53,041 nucleotides of DNA from Pseudomonadota bacterium (GTDB lineage: Bacteria > Pseudomonadota > Gammaproteobacteria > Burkholderiales > Ferrovaceae): the NCBI GenBank assembly GCA_021811145.1, contig JAJZPN010000012.1, positions 1-53,041 of the forward strand. Direction: 5' to 3'. Position 1 is the stretch's first letter. Each line of letters begins with the position of its first letter. A program made the position numbers and the translations under genes. The notes under the pieces are model-generated. The model made no database searches and was not told the DNA's origin. It saw nothing but the letters and a program-made list of their open reading frames with translations. Shown in pieces: positions 45,223-53,041 of this stretch.

Positions 45223-48200
45223 ATGATCAACATGAATGCAGTCCACTATATGCAAGGCCCTCAAGCTCTTTCTTCCTTTCGTTTGCAGCGTTTACGTAAT
45301 GAGTTAGCGCAATCAGGCTTACCTGTGGTTGAAATTACGGCATGGTATGAACATTGTTTTTCTATTCACGCCCGCATCGATGAAACGGGTGGTAGTCGTT
45401 TACAACAAATTCTGGATTATGGAGAAAACACTGATATTCCCCGTGATGCAGAAGTTACGCTCATTGTGACCCCTCGAATTGGTACTATCTCTCCTTGGTC
45501 TAGCAAAGCGACAGACATTGTTCATCATTGTGGATTAACACAAATTGATCGCATTGAGAGAGTGTTGGCTTATCACGTTAAATTATCCACATCAATGACT
45601 GATGTGATTTGGCAGCAATTGGCTGAGCGTTTACATGATCGAATGACAGAGACCGTTATTCGTCATCGTGCAGAGTATTCACGATTATTTGAACCACATG
45701 AGCCACAGCCTCTAAATACTATTAATGTACTTGATCAAGGTCGAGAAGCTCTCGTAGCGGCTAATCAAACATACGGATTGGCATTGGCAGAGGATGAAAT
45801 TGATTATTTACTGAAAGTTTTTGTTGAGGCGCAAAGAAACCCTACGGATGCTGAGTTACTAATGTTTGCGCAAGCTAATTCAGAGCACTGTCGTCATAAG
45901 ATTTTTAACGCAGAGTGGGTAATTGATGGGCAAAAACAGTCCTCATCGCTGTTTGGTATGGTGCGCACTACGCATAAGAATAATCCACAAGGAACCATTG
46001 TTGCTTATTCCGATAACGCTGCTATTTTAGAAGGTAAGATGGCGCAGCGATTTTTTCCAGATAGTTCGGGAGCGTATACCTATCATTCACGGACTACCCA
46101 TTTTTTAGCAAAGGTTGAAACCCATAACCATCCTACAGCCATAGCTCCGCATCCCGGTGCTGCAACAGGTAGTGGCGGTGAAATAAGAGATGAAGGGGCA
46201 ACAGGGATTGGTGCAAAACCTAAAGCAGGCTTAACTGGTTTTAGTGTTTCAAACTTGTTAATCCCTGGATTCGTACAACCATGGGAAGCAGGTACAGGGC
46301 AACGTCCAGAACGAATTGTGTCAGCACTCACTATTATGGTTGATGGTCCGCTAGGTGCAGCAGCATTTAATAATGAATTTGGTCGTCCTAATCTTGCCGG
46401 TTACTTTAGAACCTACGAACAACAAGTTGCAGGAGAAATGCGCGGATACCATAAACCAATTATGTTGGCGGGTGGAATAGGTGCTATCGATGCGCAACAT
46501 ACCCATAAAAAACCCTTACAACCTGGTAATTTGTTTATCCAGCTTGGTGGTCCAGGGATGAGAATAGGTTTGGGAGGAGGGGCTGCATCATCCATGACTA
46601 GTGGTGATAACCAAGAGCAATTAGATTTTGATTCTGTACAGCGCTCTAACCCAGAAATTCAACGACGTGCACAGGAGGTCATTGATCGCTGTTGGCAGTT
46701 GGGTGAACGTAATCCTATTTTAGCGATTCATGATGTGGGTGCTGGAGGGCTGTCAAATGCGTTTCCTGAACTCGCTCATGATGGTGGAGTGGGCGGACAT
46801 TTTGATATACGTAAAGTACCCTCTGAAGAGCCTGGTATGTCTCCCAAAGAGATTTGGAGTAATGAGTCTCAGGAGCGTTATGTATTAGCAATACATGCCG
46901 ATCAACTTGATCTATTCACCTCACTGTGTGAACGCGAACGTTGTCCTTTTGCTGTGGTGGGTGTAGCAACAGCTGAGCCTCGTCTATTGGTTGAAGACAG
47001 TTTACTTAATGAGACTGTTGTAGATATGTCTCTCGAGTCGTTATTAGGGAAACCACCTAAAATGACACGTGATGTAACCCATGTTTACAAGAATTTGAAA
47101 GCCCTTCAATTTGACCAGTCAGTGACTGTTAGAGAAGCGTTATATCGTGTATTACGTCTTCCTGCTGTGGCTGATAAAAGCTTCTTGATCACGATTGGAG
47201 ACCGAACTGTGGGTGGGTTGTCGCATCGCGATCCGATGGTGGGACGTTGGCAAGTTCCTGTTGCTGATGTGGCTGTCACTATGGCTGACTTTAAACATTA
47301 CCATGGCGAAGCGTTTGCAATGGGAGAGAGAACCCCCTTGGCTGTGATTAATGCACCGGCATCTGGACGGATGGCTGTGGGTGAAGCAATTACTAATCTT
47401 GCTGCTGCGCGTATAGCGAAACTGAGTGATATTAAGTTTTCTGCGAATTGGATGGCGGCAGCAGGATCCCCTGGTGAAGATGCTTTGCTTTTTGATACAG
47501 TCAAAACGGTGACGCAAGATGTATGTATCGATCTTGGGTTAAGTATTCCAGTTGGTAAAGACTCTATGTCCATGAAAACAGTGTGGCAAGATGAGTCAGG
47601 TCAACAAGCGGTGACGGCACCCTTGTCTTTAATTATTTCAGGGTTTGCACCTTGTTTAGATGTTCGTCAAACACTTACGCCTGAATTAACTGCTAATGAA
47701 TCTACCTTATTGATATTGATTGACCTTGGACGAGGAAAAAATCGCTTGGGAGCCAGTGCGTTAGCACAGGTTTACAATCAAGTAGGCAATGAAACGCCTG
47801 ACTTAGATAAGCCACAAGATTTAAGGGCTTTCTTTGCTATTATGCAAAGTCTAAATAAGGAAGAAAAAATTCTTGCTTACCATGACCGCTCAGATGGTGG
47901 TGTCATTACCTCCTTGTGTGAAATGCTGTTTTGCTCACGTTTAGGAGCTACAATTAATTTAGCCTCTGTGGTTGATTCTTCTAATGCACTAGCTTGTTTA
48001 TTTAATGAAGAATTAGGTGCTGTTATTCAGATTAAAGAATCTGATTTAGATCACGTTACTGATGCGTTAAATGCTGTGGGCTTAGGACAATGCCATCATG
48101 TTTTAGGGCGCGTGAATGAAACTGATCGTCTTGTTATTCAACATCATAATGAAACTTTGATTGATGAGGCGGTAGGACAACTTCATCTTGCTTGGTCAGA

Positions 48201-49122
48201 AACCAGTCACCGCATTCAAATGCTACGCGATAATCCGCATGTAGTTACTCAGGAATATGAGCGTATTAGTCATCGTTCTGATCCTGGATTAACTTGGAAT
48301 CTTACCTTTGATATTAATGAGGATATCACTGCACCTTATATACATACGGGTGTTCGTCCTGAAATAGCGGTATTACGTGAGCAGGGAGTGAATGGTCATG
48401 TAGAGATGGCTGCTGCTTTTGATCGTGCAGGATTTAGTGCGGTAGACGTTCATATGAGTGATATTTTAAGTGGTCGTATTACTCTGGCTCGCTTTAAAGG
48501 ATTGGTTGCTTGTGGTGGTTTCTCCTATGGTGATGTGTTGGGCGCAGGAGAGGGCTGGGCTAAATCTATCTTATATAATGCTCGTGCTTACGATCAATTT
48601 GCTCAATTTTTTAATCGCTCAGAGGTATTTGCTCTAGGTGTATGTAATGGTTGCCAAATGATGAGTAATTTATCTTCTCTTATTCCTGGTACTGATCACT
48701 GGCCACGTTTTAAACGTAACCGTTCTGAACAATTTGAAGCCCGAGTAGTTTTGCTAGAAATTACGCCAAGTCAGTCAGTACTAATGAATGGTATGGTAGG
48801 TAGTCGTATTCCTGTCCCTGTTGCTCATGGCGAAGGCTATGCGAAGTTTAAAGACGAGGAGTCTTTGAAGCGTGCTCAAGCTTATGTATCCATGCGCTAT
48901 GTAGATGGATATGGCAAAGTGGCAAACGCCTATCCTTTAAACCCTAACGGGTCGCCAATGGGAATTGCAGGCATCACTTCAAGGGATGGACGCTTTACCA
49001 TTATGATGCCTCATCCTGAAAGAGCTTTTAGAGCAGTACAAAACTCATGGTATCCAGACTCATGGCAAGAAGATGGAGCATGGTTAAGAATGTTCAGGAA
49101 CGCTAGAAGATTTATTAATTAA
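45223..49122 (+). CDS. purL: phosphoribosylformylglycinamidine synthase
   Basis: PurL makes FGAM in purine synthesis, using glutamine and ATP. It is the large single-chain form of 1299 residues: N-terminal PurS-like domain, linker, FGAM synthetase core ([64 protein letters not shown]) and C-terminal glutaminase with Cys1141 in GVCNGCQMM and His1264/Glu1266 in PHPE. Its stop overlaps the end of the convergent glnE by 8 bases. Confidence 0.98.
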   Translation: MINMNAVHYMQGPQALSSFRLQRLRNELAQSGLPVVEITAWYEHCFSIHARIDETGGSRLQQILDYGENTDIPRDAEVTLIVTPRIGTISPWSSKATDIVHHCGLTQIDRIERVLAYHVKLSTSMTDVIWQQLAERLHDRMTETVIRHRAEYSRLFEPHEPQPLNTINVLDQGREALVAANQTYGLALAEDEIDYLLKVFVEAQRNPTDAELLMFAQANSEHCRHKIFNAEWVIDGQKQSSSLFGMVRTTHKNNPQGTIVAYSDNAAILEGKMAQRFFPDSSGAYTYHSRTTHFLAKVETHNHPTAIAPHPGAATGSGGEIRDEGATGIGAKPKAGLTGFSVSNLLIPGFVQPWEAGTGQRPERIVSALTIMVDGPLGAAAFNNEFGRPNLAGYFRTYEQQVAGEMRGYHKPIMLAGGIGAIDAQHTHKKPLQPGNLFIQLGGPGMRIGLGGGAASSMTSGDNQEQLDFDSVQRSNPEIQRRAQEVIDRCWQLGERNPILAIHDVGAGGLSNAFPELAHDGGVGGHFDIRKVPSEEPGMSPKEIWSNESQERYVLAIHADQLDLFTSLCERERCPFAVVGVATAEPRLLVEDSLLNETVVDMSLESLLGKPPKMTRDVTHVYKNLKALQFDQSVTVREALYRVLRLPAVADKSFLITIGDRTVGGLSHRDPMVGRWQVPVADVAVTMADFKHYHGEAFAMGERTPLAVINAPASGRMAVGEAITNLAAARIAKLSDIKFSANWMAAAGSPGEDALLFDTVKTVTQDVCIDLGLSIPVGKDSMSMKTVWQDESGQQAVTAPLSLIISGFAPCLDVRQTLTPELTANESTLLILIDLGRGKNRLGASALAQVYNQVGNETPDLDKPQDLRAFFAIMQSLNKEEKILAYHDRSDGGVITSLCEMLFCSRLGATINLASVVDSSNALACLFNEELGAVIQIKESDLDHVTDALNAVGLGQCHHVLGRVNETDRLVIQHHNETLIDEAVGQLHLAWSETSHRIQMLRDNPHVVTQEYERISHRSDPGLTWNLTFDINEDITAPYIHTGVRPEIAVLREQGVNGHVEMAAAFDRAGFSAVDVHMSDILSGRITLARFKGLVACGGFSYGDVLGAGEGWAKSILYNARAYDQFAQFFNRSEVFALGVCNGCQMMSNLSSLIPGTDHWPRFKRNRSEQFEARVVLLEITPSQSVLMNGMVGSRIPVPVAHGEGYAKFKDEESLKRAQAYVSMRYVDGYGKVANAYPLNPNGSPMGIAGITSRDGRFTIMMPHPERAFRAVQNSWYPDSWQEDGAWLRMFRNARRFIN

Positions 49123-51847
49123 ACTTAAATAAGTGTTGCCAGCTGGTATTAACTTGTTGGATAAGATGTTTTGCTTTTATAGGGGGAATACGTGCATGTA
49201 TAGCCCCCTTTAATTTTTCTAGATGTTGCCATTCACGATATTGCATATAGCATTGTGCTAATGCTTCTCCTTCTTCGTTTGTTAATAACCCGAGACTTGC
49301 AGAGCGTCGCAGTAACGCAACGTTGCCTAAGTTTTCGGTCAGATTAGGATAACGGTGTGCATAGGCTAGGATAAGAAATTGAACAATAAACTCGATATCA
49401 ATCATCCCCCCTTGATCATGTTTGATATCAAATAAGTCAGATTGATTAGGATGCCCCTCATACATCCTTTGACGCATAGATATGATTTCTTGCTTTAGAG
49501 TGTTTGGCTCTCTCTTTTTAGTGATGACATCAAAACGTATTCGATCAAAACTCCGTCCTACCTCAACATCACCACAACAAAAACGTGCTCGTGTTAGCGC
49601 TTGATGTTCCCAAACCCAAGCTGAATTATCTCTGTCTTGGTGATGGTAGTGATAGAAAGCCTCAACTGGACTAACTAATAGTCCAGCACTGCCATTGGGC
49701 CTTAATTGCATATCAATATCGTAGAGGGTTCCCGTCCCTAGTGGAGTGACCATCCATTGAGAAAACTTTCTCACAACATATGAATAGTGTAATTGTGCAT
49801 CAGGATGATCATCGTTATGTAGGAATACCAAATCTAAGTCAGAGGAGTAGCCCATTTCTTTGCTACCCCATTTACCATAAGCAATAATAGCGAGCTTAGG
49901 TTGTGCCATATGTTTTTTGGCATATTGTTGCCATACTTGATTTAGTACAACACTTGCTATTGTGTCAGCCATGGCGCTAAGATGGTCTGCTACTTCAGTG
50001 ACAGTAAGTTTTTTTTGCAGGTCTTGTAGGAGAATTTGAAAAGTATATTGGTGTTTGGCACGCCTTAAAATATGCATTTGTTCTTCAATATCTTGAGGAA
50101 CTTCGTTTAGACGACTAATTAAGTTATCTTTAAAGTGTTGCCAATAGTCTTTCAAATCATGATGAAAAGGATTTCTTGTTAAGAACTCATCCAACAGCTG
50201 TGGCCGCTGGGTAATATACTGGCTAGCCCACTCTGAGGTATAGAGTAAATCAATTAATCGTTCTAATACGGTTTTATAATCAACGAGTAGCATCACATAG
50301 GAAGCCTTACGACTAATGGCTTCCATAAAGCGCAGAAAACGATTGATAATCATTTCATGAGAATCAGCCGGATACTGTTCTAGAATAAGAGTTAAGCCCT
50401 TACCCATAGCCATATCAAATTGTTCTCTAGTTCGTTGTGTTTGTGCTCGATAAGAAAAAGTAGTCTTAAGGGATGCAAGCTTCTGAATTAAGTGGACTTC
50501 CGGTAAGTTTTGATAGTTTTCATCTAATAATACCTCAGAGCGTTGCCATAGCTCATCCCCAACGCTTAAAGCTTGCTCTGTTTCATTAGGGAATATTTTA
50601 TTAAACAGTTGACTAACTTGATGGCGATGATGGTTTAATACATGCATACAATCTGTAGCATTAGAAAAGCCCATACTTAAAGCAAGCTCAGTAAGTTCAT
50701 GGTCATTAACCGGTAGATAGTGAATTTGCAAGTCTTCACGGTATTGAATTCTATGTTCTAATTTCCTAAGAAAAAAATAGGCTTCTTGTAGAACTGTTGA
50801 GTCAGCTTGGGTAAGAAAACCGCGATCGACAAGTATATTGAGAACGCTTAGGGTAGGAATGGTCTGTAACTTAATATCTTGTCCGCCATGAATCAACTGA
50901 AAAACTTGAGTAATAAACTCAATTTCTCGAATACCTCCAGGCCCGAGCTTGATATCAGATCCTCGGTATGTTTGTTTCACTTCGGCGTTTTTTGCTTCTT
51001 CACGGATTAAGCGATGAATGGTTCGTAGTGCACTCATGGCAGAAAAGTCGAGATGCTTACGATAAACAAATGGTATTACTTTTTCTGTTAATGCTTGAGT
51101 TCCACGCACAACATGGGGATTCTTGGGATCAGAAATAACCCGTGCTTTTATCCACGCATAACGCTCCCAATCTCGTCCCTGAATAGTAAAATAATCTTCG
51201 AGCATGGCAAGGTTAATGACCAAAGGCCCTGCCGTACCATTGGGTCGCAACCTAAGATCAACTCTAAATACAAATCCTTCGTCAGTAATATCTGAAAGTA
51301 ATTTATTGAGCTGTTGTCCTAGTCGATGAAAGAAATCTTGGTTTGAAATTGAGCGCTGTGATGTTAATGTAGTCTCGGTTTCACCCTCTTCTTCGTAGGC
51401 GAAAATAAGATCAATATCAGATGACACGTTGAGTTCTCGCCCACCTAATTTACCCATGGCAATCACCAATAATTCTTGCTGTTGATGGGTATCCTTGCCA
51501 ATCGGTGTGCCATGCGGTTTTACTAACTCATTGGTTAGCACCGAAATACTCTGTTGTACGGCAAAGTCAGCCAAGTCACTCATTTGTTGTGTGACTTCAT
51601 TGACATCAGCTAACCCCAATAAGTCTTTCATAATAATGTGGCTGTAGACGTGCTGTCTTAAACGTCGTAATCCAACATTAAGTTTAATAACGGGATTATC
51701 TTCTTGAGGGGATAGTCTATTAAGGGTCTCGTCAAAAGAAAAACGCGTCCAAGTTGTTAGCAAGGACGCGTTAATGCTCTCTTTAGAGACTTTTCCTGAT
51801 TGGATAAGTCTCGTTAAATAATGAGAGTACTGCCAGGGATCAAACAA
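49115..51847 (-). CDS. glnE: glutamine synthetase adenylyltransferase / deadenylase
   Basis: GlnE adenylylates and deadenylylates glutamine synthetase in response to nitrogen status. Two nucleotidyltransferase domains are visible: [18 protein letters not shown] near residue 135 (deadenylylation) and [19 protein letters not shown] near 665 (adenylylation), each with the G-S/G and DxD catalytic set. The frame begins at a TTG (51845-51847), 2 bases after the PpiC gene stop, with [14 protein letters not shown] at the start and no strong ribosome site; coupling to the upstream gene would explain this. Length 910 is slightly short for the family. Confidence 0.95.
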   Translation of the reverse strand: MFDPWQYSHYLTRLIQSGKVSKESINASLLTTWTRFSFDETLNRLSPQEDNPVIKLNVGLRRLRQHVYSHIIMKDLLGLADVNEVTQQMSDLADFAVQQSISVLTNELVKPHGTPIGKDTHQQQELLVIAMGKLGGRELNVSSDIDLIFAYEEEGETETTLTSQRSISNQDFFHRLGQQLNKLLSDITDEGFVFRVDLRLRPNGTAGPLVINLAMLEDYFTIQGRDWERYAWIKARVISDPKNPHVVRGTQALTEKVIPFVYRKHLDFSAMSALRTIHRLIREEAKNAEVKQTYRGSDIKLGPGGIREIEFITQVFQLIHGGQDIKLQTIPTLSVLNILVDRGFLTQADSTVLQEAYFFLRKLEHRIQYREDLQIHYLPVNDHELTELALSMGFSNATDCMHVLNHHRHQVSQLFNKIFPNETEQALSVGDELWQRSEVLLDENYQNLPEVHLIQKLASLKTTFSYRAQTQRTREQFDMAMGKGLTLILEQYPADSHEMIINRFLRFMEAISRKASYVMLLVDYKTVLERLIDLLYTSEWASQYITQRPQLLDEFLTRNPFHHDLKDYWQHFKDNLISRLNEVPQDIEEQMHILRRAKHQYTFQILLQDLQKKLTVTEVADHLSAMADTIASVVLNQVWQQYAKKHMAQPKLAIIAYGKWGSKEMGYSSDLDLVFLHNDDHPDAQLHYSYVVRKFSQWMVTPLGTGTLYDIDMQLRPNGSAGLLVSPVEAFYHYHHQDRDNSAWVWEHQALTRARFCCGDVEVGRSFDRIRFDVITKKREPNTLKQEIISMRQRMYEGHPNQSDLFDIKHDQGGMIDIEFIVQFLILAYAHRYPNLTENLGNVALLRRSASLGLLTNEEGEALAQCYMQYREWQHLEKLKGAIHARIPPIKAKHLIQQVNTSWQHLFKFN

Positions 51848-51849
51848 TT

Positions 51850-52680
51850 TTAGTAGTTTTCGATTTTAGCCTTAGCACGAAGATCTTGAACGTACTTGAT
51901 GAAAGCTTCCTGTTCTTTATTTTGACGTAGTCTGTCTTTAACCTCATCAAAGGGTGGGGCTTTCAACGCACGAACATCCAATAAGCGGATAACGTGGTAA
52001 CCAAATTGGGTTTGTACCGGTGTCTCGGTATACTGTCCTTTTTTAAGATTAACCAATGCGTCAGCAAATCCTTTTACATAGGTAGATGGAATCGCCCAAC
52101 CTAATTTTCCACCGTTAGCACCAGAGCCGGTATCGAGACTCTTTTCTTTTGCCAGCTTTTCAAAGTTAGCACCTTTTTTAAGGTCGGCTATGATTTGTTT
52201 GGCCTCAGCTTCAGTTTTAACAAGGATATGTTCTGCAGAGTATTCTTTACTACCTGCTTGGGTTTTCATTTTATCGTATTCAGCTTTAAGTACGCTGTCT
52301 GCAATAGGATGTTCTTTGACAAAACGGTTTTGGAACGTGTTAGCTAAGATCTCTTGTTTGTTTAAATCAATTTGCGCTACCACTTGTGGATCTTTATCCA
52401 AACCTTGTTTTTCTGCTTCTTGTGAAATTAACAGTAAGGCGATTAGGTTGTCTTTTACCGCTCTTTCAAGTTGTGCGCCTGCAGGGCGACCTTGAGCCTC
52501 TTGGGAGCGCATAATAACGTCAACTTTTTCATTGGAAATGGGGGTGCCATTAACAATAACTTCTTTGCCGCTATTGTTTGCTGAGCTGGTAGCTTGTTTG
52601 GATTGGTCAGCATAGACAATAGTTAATGCCAATAGCCCACCAACCAATGACAAGGAAATAAGGGTGTGTTTCAGTTTCAT
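51850..52680 (-). CDS. periplasmic PpiC-type peptidyl-prolyl isomerase
   Basis: A signal peptide (MKLKHTLISLSLVGGLLALTIVYA) leads to a SurA/PrsA-like chaperone segment and a parvulin domain at about 140-235: AEHILVKTEAEAKQI, FEKLAKEKSLD, NGGKLGWA and QTQFGYHVIRLLDVR. Such proteins help fold outer-membrane or secreted proteins. Length 276. It precedes glnE by 2 bp and follows bolA; this bolA-PpiC arrangement is common in betaproteobacteria. Confidence 0.93.
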   Translation of the reverse strand: MKLKHTLISLSLVGGLLALTIVYADQSKQATSSANNSGKEVIVNGTPISNEKVDVIMRSQEAQGRPAGAQLERAVKDNLIALLLISQEAEKQGLDKDPQVVAQIDLNKQEILANTFQNRFVKEHPIADSVLKAEYDKMKTQAGSKEYSAEHILVKTEAEAKQIIADLKKGANFEKLAKEKSLDTGSGANGGKLGWAIPSTYVKGFADALVNLKKGQYTETPVQTQFGYHVIRLLDVRALKAPPFDEVKDRLRQNKEQEAFIKYVQDLRAKAKIENY

Positions 52681-52704
52681 GAGTAATTAGTCCTTGGTTT
52701 AGTA

Positions 52705-52742
52705 AAATTAAAACTTATCGGTTAAGGATATTTATCCTTAAC
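52705..52742 (-). terminator. hairpin at the end of bolA, possible attenuator
   Basis: A perfect 10-bp stem GTTAAGGATA (52721-52730) with TATCCTTAAC (52733-52742) and a two-base loop lies within the last codons of bolA (minus strand), followed on that strand by CGATAAG and a T-rich stretch (GTTTTAATTTT). It could reduce transcription into the isomerase gene. Confidence 0.45.
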
Positions 52743-52978
52743 GCGTGAATTCTATTGGGAAACAAATCCCCAAGTGCATTATAAATCAGTCTGTGACAGG
52801 ATAGGGTATCTTTACCTTTGAACTGGGCGCAGTCAATGGTTAACTTAAAATGCCCAGCCCCTTTACTTTCATGGTGACCTTCATGATGTCTTGTATCATC
52901 ACGAATTGTCAGTGAAGTAGGCTGTAACAGGGCTAACCGTGTTTCCATTTGATGGATTAAATCGTCATTATTGATCAT
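52715..52978 (-). CDS. bolA: BolA family protein
   Basis: BolA proteins act with monothiol glutaredoxins in iron-sulfur trafficking and affect cell shape. The 87 residues contain the conserved GHFKLTIDCAQFKGKDTL and the C-terminal CHRLIYNALGDL and IHALRI segments; a His/Asp-rich DDTRHHEGHHESKGAG loop precedes. The ATG overlaps the yciB stop by 11 bases. Confidence 0.9.
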   Translation of the reverse strand: MINNDDLIHQMETRLALLQPTSLTIRDDTRHHEGHHESKGAGHFKLTIDCAQFKGKDTLSCHRLIYNALGDLFPNRIHALRINILNR

Positions 52979-53041
52979 CGTTTGGGTTGATATGTTTAGC
53001 TAAAAGAATGCCCTGGATCACAATAAATATAATCATTAGGG
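52968..53041 (-). CDS. yciB: YciB/septation protein A-type membrane protein, C-terminal end (cut by window)
   Basis: The minus-strand frame running in from the right edge reads LMIIFIVIQGILLAKHINPN and ends DDQ-stop at 52968-52970. A hydrophobic helix ending in LAKHI plus a short acidic tail resembles the C-terminus of YciB (IspZ), which lies before bolA in many betaproteobacteria. Only about 23 residues are visible, so this is tentative. Confidence 0.5.
   Translation of the reverse strand, partial: LMIIFIVIQGILLAKHINPNDDQ

Noticed and set aside
47152..47517. 121-residue minus-strand frame inside purL
   Set aside because: Antisense shadow of a conserved core region of PurL.
1..53041. CRISPR array
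   Set aside because: No regularly spaced direct repeats were found on reading through the intergenic regions.

Overview
The window reads as a chromosomal segment of a Gram-negative bacterium, most likely a betaproteobacterium with fairly AT-rich DNA. The evidence is gene order and content: a full dcw cell-division and cell-wall cluster, then lpxC, a dciA-type DUF721 gene, secA, argJ, a DUF815 ATPase and a Nudix-ThiE fusion; a yciB-bolA-PpiC isomerase string; lipid A acyltransferase and RNase P RNA of bacterial type A. I cannot name the genus from sequence alone. Left end (1-2000): the tail of an IS30-type transposase and an AbiE type IV toxin-antitoxin pair, lying against the 3' end of a tRNA-Ser gene, which looks like a small accessory insert. 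From 2001 to 13215 the content is mostly housekeeping: lysC, a radical SAM protein, tRNA-Arg, a Sel1-repeat protein, a rhomboid protease, a queC-queD-queE operon for queuosine precursor synthesis with an unusual triple-domain QueD, rppH, ahpC-ahpF under a promoter overlapped by a palindrome, and glmS. From 13216 to 15340 there is a second accessory patch. It holds an intact AbiF/AbiD-type HEPN gene. Immediately upstream is what looks like a separate tiny RNA gene: a near-consensus promoter, about 50 transcribed bases, and a strong intrinsic terminator ending 18 bases before the abiF start codon. Decayed coding remnants lie on both sides. This is the best candidate in the window for an RNA-protein defence or toxin-antitoxin unit. 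From 15341 to 17660 (minus strand) is an iron-uptake operon feoA-feoB-FeoB-associated small Cys protein with a Fur-like box. pyrC and rnpB follow. From 19185 to 36912 is the dcw cluster (mraZ, rsmH, ftsL, ftsI, murE, murF, mraY, murD, ftsW, murG, murC, murB, ftsQ, ftsA, ftsZ, lpxC), tightly packed with many 4-base ATGA overlaps and headed by a promoter with three 10-bp-phased MraZ boxes; ddl is missing from its usual place between murB and ftsQ. Downstream are dciA (opposite strand), secA, argJ, the DUF815 ATPase and the Nudix-ThiE fusion, then an opposing lpxL-like/ygfZ pair, purL, and a minus-strand run yciB-bolA-PpiC isomerase-glnE to the right edge.
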